DNA from: Wurfbainia villosa
Taxonomy: Eukaryota; Streptophyta; Magnoliopsida; Zingiberales; Zingiberaceae
Direction: 5' to 3'
Length of the DNA stretch: 64,000 nt
Assembly (NCBI GenBank): GCA_025175895.1
Contig: CM045990.1
Span: 41,536,658-41,600,657 of the forward strand
Below are positions 57,901-64,000 of the stretch, in pieces. Under the pieces are notes generated by a model. The model saw only the letters and a program-made list of their open reading frames with translations, ran no database searches and was not told where the DNA came from. A program made the translations under genes and the position numbers. Position 1 is the stretch's first letter, and every line of letters begins with the position of its first letter.

Positions 57901-58831
57901 CAATGGAAACTGATCGGAAATAGCAAGAGCCCATGCATCAATGGAAACAGTCGATCACAATCCACAAACTGCCCAAAACACATATTAACGCCCACCGATG
58001 AATCCACAACTACATCTAGAGGAAACAGAGATTGCAACCTAACCCAAAAATCGTAGCACCTGTGTCGGCAGCTTCGCGCGATCGAATCCATGACATCATA
58101 GCCGCGGCAGGAAGGAATCGATGAAATCCTGGAAGAAAGGAATCAAGCTATCCTCCGACCGGAGCGACCGGTCGTGGTGGTGACATCTTTGTGTTGTTCA
58201 CGCGAGGAGACCGACGAACTGAGATGGGAGAGCTTGACGGAATCCGGCTGATATGGAGATGGGCGATGAAGAACAGATCGGGAGTAGAGACGACGACGAG
58301 CTGATCTCAAGCGTCGACGATGGCAGATCGTCCTCGCGGCGAGCTGGGCCGACGGCGACAACAAGCTAGGCTTCGGCAATGAAAAGGCGGTTGCGCATCG
58401 GTTGGAGGCCTTGCGGCGGTCGACGAGCGGAAAGACGAGACTGCACGCCGACTAGAGGTGACCACGGAGTCAAGCTCAGCTGGCGGCGGAGGGCTGCGAT
58501 CGAGCGCGGTGAAGGTCGCGATGGGGAGCTGCTCGAATCGGGAGAAATGATGGAGATGAAAAAAAAAGGAGTCGCGGCTGATCGGGAAAGAATTGATCGG
58601 AATTGGTTTTTAAAGCTAATCGGTCAATTGGGTTGGCTCAAGTTTAACCCAAATCTAACCTAGGTTAAGTCCGGGTTAACTCAAGTCGACCCAACTCCCA
58701 TATAAGCTTTAATCCTCCTCGTATGGACTCGTTTTGAATCCGGAAAAATTTCTAAAAATTCCACGAGCTAATTTCCAATTAGCAAAGGCTATTATTTTAT
58801 TTTATTTAAATTTTTTTTTTCGCATCTTACA
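54911..58831 (-). repeat. 3' LTR of element A
   Basis: About 3.9 kb, from TGTAACGACC to CATCTTACA. From 55139 it matches the 5' LTR from 62713; the first ~230 bases differ (next entry). The dinucleotide-rich and GC-rich zones resemble other Tekay/Del LTRs here. Frames such as 58379-58663 carry no family signature. Confidence 0.8.
54921..55138 (-). repeat. tRNA-like (SINE-type?) block with 46-bp tandem repeat in element A LTR
   Basis: Present only in the 3' LTR copy, about ten bases from its terminus. A 46-bp unit starting CCCCTGTTGGCGGAATTCGG is repeated at 54924-54969 and 54970-55015 with a partial third copy. On the minus strand 55093-55082 reads GAGTTCGAATCC, a good match to a pol III B box. 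I see no clear target duplication, so a SINE insertion is a hypothesis. Confidence 0.5.
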
Positions 58832-61800
58832 TTCTCCCTCACTTATAAAAATTTGGTCCCCAAATTTCCGACTCATGTACGAGTACGAGATGTCACAACA
58901 ACCATCTTAAGTATCCGGAGAAAAGTCACACCTCCAGTGACTAAGTGGGGTACTGAGCTCGAGTATTACATTCTAGCTCTTATATACACTCTCAACCGAC
59001 CTATTAAAAGGTAATAATTATACCAAAGTGGAGCTCTATACTCGTAACCGATGGAAAACTTTGCCAGAATCGTAAGGTGAATCATGAATCACTATCAGAA
59101 ATAATACTCAAGGATACCCCATGAATATAATTCCGTCAAGCGATCCAACGAAATCCATCTTACGGCTCGGAAGGAAATGAGCGGACCTAGCTAATCGATC
59201 ATCGACTACCCAAATCCTATCAAGTCCTTTCCGAATTCGGATAATCTCCCAACACGCCTAACGTACTAGGCTCCGACTTTATCACGGTACGTAACCCTAC
59301 CGATCACAATATTCTACCTTTGCTTGTTGGCATACCCAACATCAAACTACGGAATCATCCATGTCCCACCTATCGTTCCACCAACCGGAACGTCTCAATA
59401 CTTACTATTTTCGGATACACTCCGAATACATCATCACTCTCGAATGAATAGTCTCCTGAAGCAACTCTTCCTAAAGCGAATGCAACTCTATAACCCACTA
59501 TTCTCCTCGGAAATGGAGAATTACTTTCTCACAAGAGAAATCAATCTACTGTTCCAAAATTCATTATATCACCCAGAACTGAAAGTAACTGGACGACTAT
59601 AATGACTAACCTCGCTAGTTTCTCAACTAGCATACACATAATATACGTCTCATTCAACTGCATCGGGATCGCTCATAATCCCTGAAATGATGCTTCTGCG
59701 TATAATACCCTTCCATTCATATCGGACTGATTAACTAACACTGACCCAAAAGTCAGTCACCTTCTAGGCCTTGAAACCTAGCTTCCCAAACTTCCGACCA
59801 AGCGATTTCCATCACCTTCTTGGTCCAACAAGTCGGCGATATAGTATTGCTAGAACATCCTATCCTTATCTATGGTAAATACCAAATCAATCTAAAGAAA
59901 CCACAACTTCCTTCAAGATTGGGAATATATCCATAAATATATCCTCCACAGATATGATGACAATCAATCTCAAATACTCCAAGAGTACTTGATTCCTCAA
60001 ATCCATGAACGACTAAATCGTTGATAAGTCTAACAACATTATCAATATCTCCTAAAATTCATAACAAGTATGAAATGTCATCTTCTACACACGTGCATCC
60101 TTTTACTCTAAGCTATAGATAGCTCAATCGTCACACCGACAATGATAATTGTATGACACTAAGTCACTACAATATCAACCCTCCAGTCGTAGATCAACCC
60201 TAGGATATACACAGGTGTCCTTTAACTAATTTAAACAGATCATCTATCCACAACGAAGGATATTCATTCTCAACTATTGCGTTCAAATCATCGATAATCG
60301 ATGCATAACCTCAAAGGTCTGTCTCTCTTTTAACAAGAGTTACGAGTCTTCTCAAGAAGAAACACTAGGAAAGATAAATCTCCCATGGTGTTTAGCAACA
60401 CTAATACCAATAAAATCATCTCCCGGTATGAGGTCCCCAATATCAGGACTATTCCCGAAATCACCTCAATCGCATATTCCACTTGCCCATGCAATGGCAA
60501 GCCTAGGAGTTTATCCAAAACTATATCCGAATACTCTCGAATTATACATACATCCGAGATCTAGTATACCAACATTCCAACAATTTAACTATCCGTAAGG
60601 ATATGTCTGTAGTGGAAGTCTGTCTAGCAAAGATTAAGGGTATCCCTTGACTTCTTGGTTGTTGATCAACATCTCACCGAACGGTAGAGAATAATCACCA
60701 ACCCACAAGTCGATAGAAACCCTTCTAATCCTATCTAAGAATGTTCTAGACAAAGATACATGTAAACTACCAGTATCTCTCGATATATCTGCAAATAGTA
60801 TAACCTAAAGTAATACCCCGAAGGACCGATCCTTCGGTCTTCTATACTTCTTCTCGAGTAATCATGTAAACTTGTCCAACATCTATTCTGGACGGCTGAG
60901 CTCATGTAGATGCAAAGACTATCATGGAGGAACTGAAATCAACTGCTGGAACAGAGGTACAACTGAAACAACTGCAATGGAGATGGTAAACACTGTTGTA
61001 CTGGCAAAAGATATACATCCGGCTGTAAAATACTGAAGAACTGTCAACATCATAGCACGCTCCATCTCTGTGAAAGGTATAACTGCGTCTGAAGAATACA
61101 GCATAGATACGACCATCGTCGTATACTCTCTCTCTCCTCTGAACAAATCATAACCACGCCTGGGAAGGTAGCGATTCTTTGTCGTGGGATAAGTAATTGT
61201 TGTCGAACATCGAGTCTTACGAGATGTCTTATGGCGATCTTCTTTGAGTAACTTACTTCTTTCGGATGAAAGTATCAAAGAGCTCCAACTATATCTGAGG
61301 TAGTAAATCGCTGTTGATGTGATAACTCAATCTTCTGTAATGATCTCAGCTTTCGAGGTTGTGGATCGTCTGCTCGAAAGCATCATCCATAGTCTTCCAC
61401 TGAGTCTGCAAAGTACATACTCTCCTTGTAGATATCGGCTGCTTATAGTAGAAACAGATACAATGGTCCATCGGATAATCTGGCTCTGTGTCGTCGAAAC
61501 CCACCCTGCACACACATAATCTCCCTTCGGAGTCTTTCCTCTGAGTTCACTGATAAACATGAGAAGCTGCTGACAATCTACAATCGCTCTTCTATGATCG
61601 AAAAACTCTCCAATAGTCTCTCGTGACTCATGACTTTAATCTTGCCCCTTTTTATCCAACATTCTGAGACTTCTAATTCCAATAATTTGACTTGCAATAT
61701 ATGCTTATCAAATCTCCAACTCTTAAAACACTTGCTATGGAGTCATTTCTATACATATGACTCGGTCTATGCACTTCCGGTAGGATCTGGTAGGAGATCC

Positions 61801-62683
61801 AAACATCCTGATCAAGATGTCAACCGATAACCCGTGGGTGGTCAAAATCAACCCAATCACATTCTTGGGCTATTAAATAGTCGTAACCTTCGCAAGTCTA
61901 ACGACTCTGCATGGTACCTTCGAAATCAAACGATCACCCTACTCTATGCCCAAGAATTCCCTGACAATGAGTCAAAGAAGATGACGGGGGAAAATACTAT
62001 CTCACAACATCACTGCACTGTGACCAAGTGATACATTATTTCCCGAAGGTTATTTCCTATCTCTTCCACCCAGTACCGGCTAAAATCCGGATAATGGTAT
62101 GTAGCTAACTTAGCTTCCTCTGTATAATACGAGTTAAGTACTCAAAAGTACCCTCGACGTTATATAACCTAGAACGACCAACTCAGGGATCAAAATCCCT
62201 ATGAATATCACCAAAATAATCCTCTACTATCTGCATCAGCAATAGTGTACTCGCTTGTCCATTACCCAATAGGTAATGATCTGACTAACATAATTAGTGA
62301 AAATCTTAGGACCGAAATCCTTAATCTCCACAATAGATGTGACTACCTAACTCCTGCTTTTCGACTCGGTATCAGTCGGCTCTCAAAGGTAATTACCTTT
62401 TCGATAGCAGACACATATCTAATAACCTCAACATATCATTCCCGTGGTCAAACTCAAACCACGGTTACGAATACTAACCAATATCCTACAAGTCATCCAT
62501 GTTATAAGCAACTAAATGCATAACCAATAGAAGGATATATAATAACAATTAGCATACCTTAAACCTTGTAGCTCGGAGATGTCCGCAACAGCCAGATCCC
62601 AGAACTCACAAAACCAAAATCGAGTAAAGCAAAACTCGATGCCCGAACGAAATAAAATCCGAAAATGGACTTCGCAACCTAGG
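58832..62683 (-). pseudogene. Element A gag-pol, heavily decayed
   Basis: 58832-58842 is the purine tract. The region aligns piecewise with elements B and C: integrase text at about 59040-59260, reverse-transcriptase start at 60518-60330 (LLGLPLHGQVEYAIEV), and RT to RNase H in between. The stretch beyond 60900, including the 118-codon frame at 61278-60922, should correspond to gag and protease by position, but I see no zinc knuckle or DSG motif. Nothing here could encode an active enzyme. Confidence 0.68.
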
Positions 62684-62695
62684 GCTCTGATACCA
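62684..62695 (-). other. Primer-binding site of element A
   Basis: TGGTATCAGAGC on the minus strand, seven bases inside the LTR that starts at 62703. Confidence 0.9.
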
Positions 62696-62702
62696 ATAAA
62701 AT

Positions 62703-64000
62703 TGTCACGCCCCGGGAGTATGCCACGCCGAAAAACAAACTGACGGCATCTCCCCTGTACGTGGCAACATATCGGGTTAATACAAGGCCCATAGGCCCAC
62801 AACAACAATATGATATACACAGATATCAACATATCAAACGCAGCGGAAACATACAACAGATAAAACAATATACAATGACTCCAATTGACTTGACACAACA
62901 AGAAACATAATAGAAGCCACATCGAAAGCCAAATATATACAACACGTCCGTATATCACAGATACGGAAACAATACGGGCTAAAACCACAAAACGACAATC
63001 CACACACAAATAGAACAATGTGGATTAAATATCCATCCGTCCGGTGTGAGATGGGATCAGCTGGCGGAGCTCCGAACATTCAAGGAATCTTCTACCTGTT
63101 ATCTGGGCGACAGGAAACCCAGGGTCCCGGGGTGGTGAGTATAAACTCAGGGATAATATATAGAAAGTGCATGAACAACATATAAGGATAGATCTACAAG
63201 TATACATGTGAAGATCTATAGGTATACAACATGAGTCCAATAGACATACAGTCCTATCCAACTCTAATAACAAGTAACTACAGTAAAGTCATACTCAATG
63301 TAAATACTAAACTGATCAACTGAACATGAAGTAATGTACCAATGTACCTGACGGTCTGCAACACCATAAGCTATATCATCCTGACAGATATACAATAACA
63401 TAACTCATATAATGTACTGTGGTCAATCATACGACGATACTCGGACATATGAGCGATATATGATGATCACGTATAATAACCCGGTCCGTACCACACAATG
63501 ACATGATGCTAATCAAATGCATATAACAGTCTGAATCAACGCATGTATCATGCTCAACACATAGCAGTAAATAAAATACAAATGGCATGTATCATGATGT
63601 ACAAGCATGTGCAACAATCATAGCTCAATCAAATGCAGCATCTCACAGGCATATGTAAAACATATATCAAATACATGCATACATATATATCAGCAATGCA
63701 TATGCATGGTCACTGTCTGCGGACCCGTCCAACCACGACCCAGGTGGCGGGGTACGACGACAAATGACAACTAGCCCGACTCCAGCTGCCACCACTCTCG
63801 AGTGGCCGAGTTGGGTAGTATGACTGAGTAGCATGTAAGCGTAAAAAGTTAACTACTCCTAGGGGCCCCTGCTGCAAGCCACGCTGTCCCTACCCATGAG
63901 TAGACAAACGCCGCACACAGGACAACTGCACCTCACACAACCACCCTCTATAGTGGGCGAGTGCTAACACCACTCTGCACAGTGGCCAGATGCGCATCTT
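62703..64000 (-). repeat. 5' LTR of element A, partial
   Basis: It begins TGTCACGCCCCGGGAG and matches the left LTR from 55139 to about 56440 with scattered indels (for example near 62880 and 63430). It continues beyond the window. The 168-codon frame at 63018-62512 spans the LTR/internal border and is not a gene. Confidence 0.82.

Larger units (their letters stand above)
54911..64000 (-). mobile_element. Tekay/Del-type Gypsy element A with very long LTRs, right end off-window
   Basis: 3' LTR 54911-58831, purine tract at 58832, decayed internal region to 62683, PBS, and a 5' LTR from 62703 past the window end. LTR length of about 3.9 kb and pol wording match the Tekay/Del chromovirus type. 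It is inserted in the element F LTR. Confidence 0.82.

Noticed and set aside
60922..61278. 118-codon minus-strand frame as an intact gene
   Set aside because: It lies within the decayed internal region of element A, with no zinc knuckle, protease motif or similarity I can see.
62512..63018. 168-codon minus-strand frame with hydrophobic segments
   Set aside because: It crosses the LTR boundary and primer site of element A, and its homologue at 55106-55457 is split into different frames.

Overview
This 64 kb window is plant nuclear repeat DNA. It is almost wholly nested LTR retrotransposons, with one CACTA-like DNA transposon end and a broken host-gene fragment. Plant origin follows from the initiator-Met-tRNA primer sites (TGGTATCAGAGC), the SIRE/Maximus-type Copia domains, the Tekay/Del-type chromovirus pol, the CACTA subterminal repeats, and gag stops that look like C-to-T decay at methylated sites. 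I favour a monocot with a large genome but cannot name the species. I found no intact host gene, tRNA, rRNA or CRISPR.

Layout. 1-10977: minus-strand, gag-only Copia array, LTR-gag-LTR-gag-LTR, sharing its middle LTR. 10978-20276: minus-strand Tekay/Del Gypsy element B with decayed pol, cut by a plus-strand Copia LTR (H). 20277-27615: plus-strand Tekay/Del element C, its pol interrupted by a 2.2 kb solo LTR with TSD TGTAG. 27616-30558: 3' end of a plus-strand Copia element (G) carrying a SINE-like insertion. 30559-33324: an inverted LTR fragment and a truncated gag-only Copia element. 33373-46982: minus-strand Copia element D (GAG-PR-INT-RT-RH, TSD TTGTA), whose 3' LTR contains a complete plus-strand gag-only element E (33560-38941, TSD TCAAT). 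46983-49310: unassigned DNA, a CACTA-like end, and two exons resembling a DprA/Smf-like Rossmann-fold protein. 49311-54910: another gag-only Copia element (F), whose 5' LTR is cut by Tekay/Del element A (54911 to window end, LTRs near 3.9 kb).

How the parts relate. Four gag-only lineages (the array, C-type, E, F) lie beside one relative that carries all pol domains (D). They share its PBS, purine tract and LTR ends, as expected of parasites mobilised in trans. All these Copia LTRs share a promoter-side design: hairpin-like CCAAG/CTTGG repeats, then a cluster of the palindrome CAGTCGACTG, then a TATA box. This common U3 module in otherwise different LTRs is the least expected pattern here.
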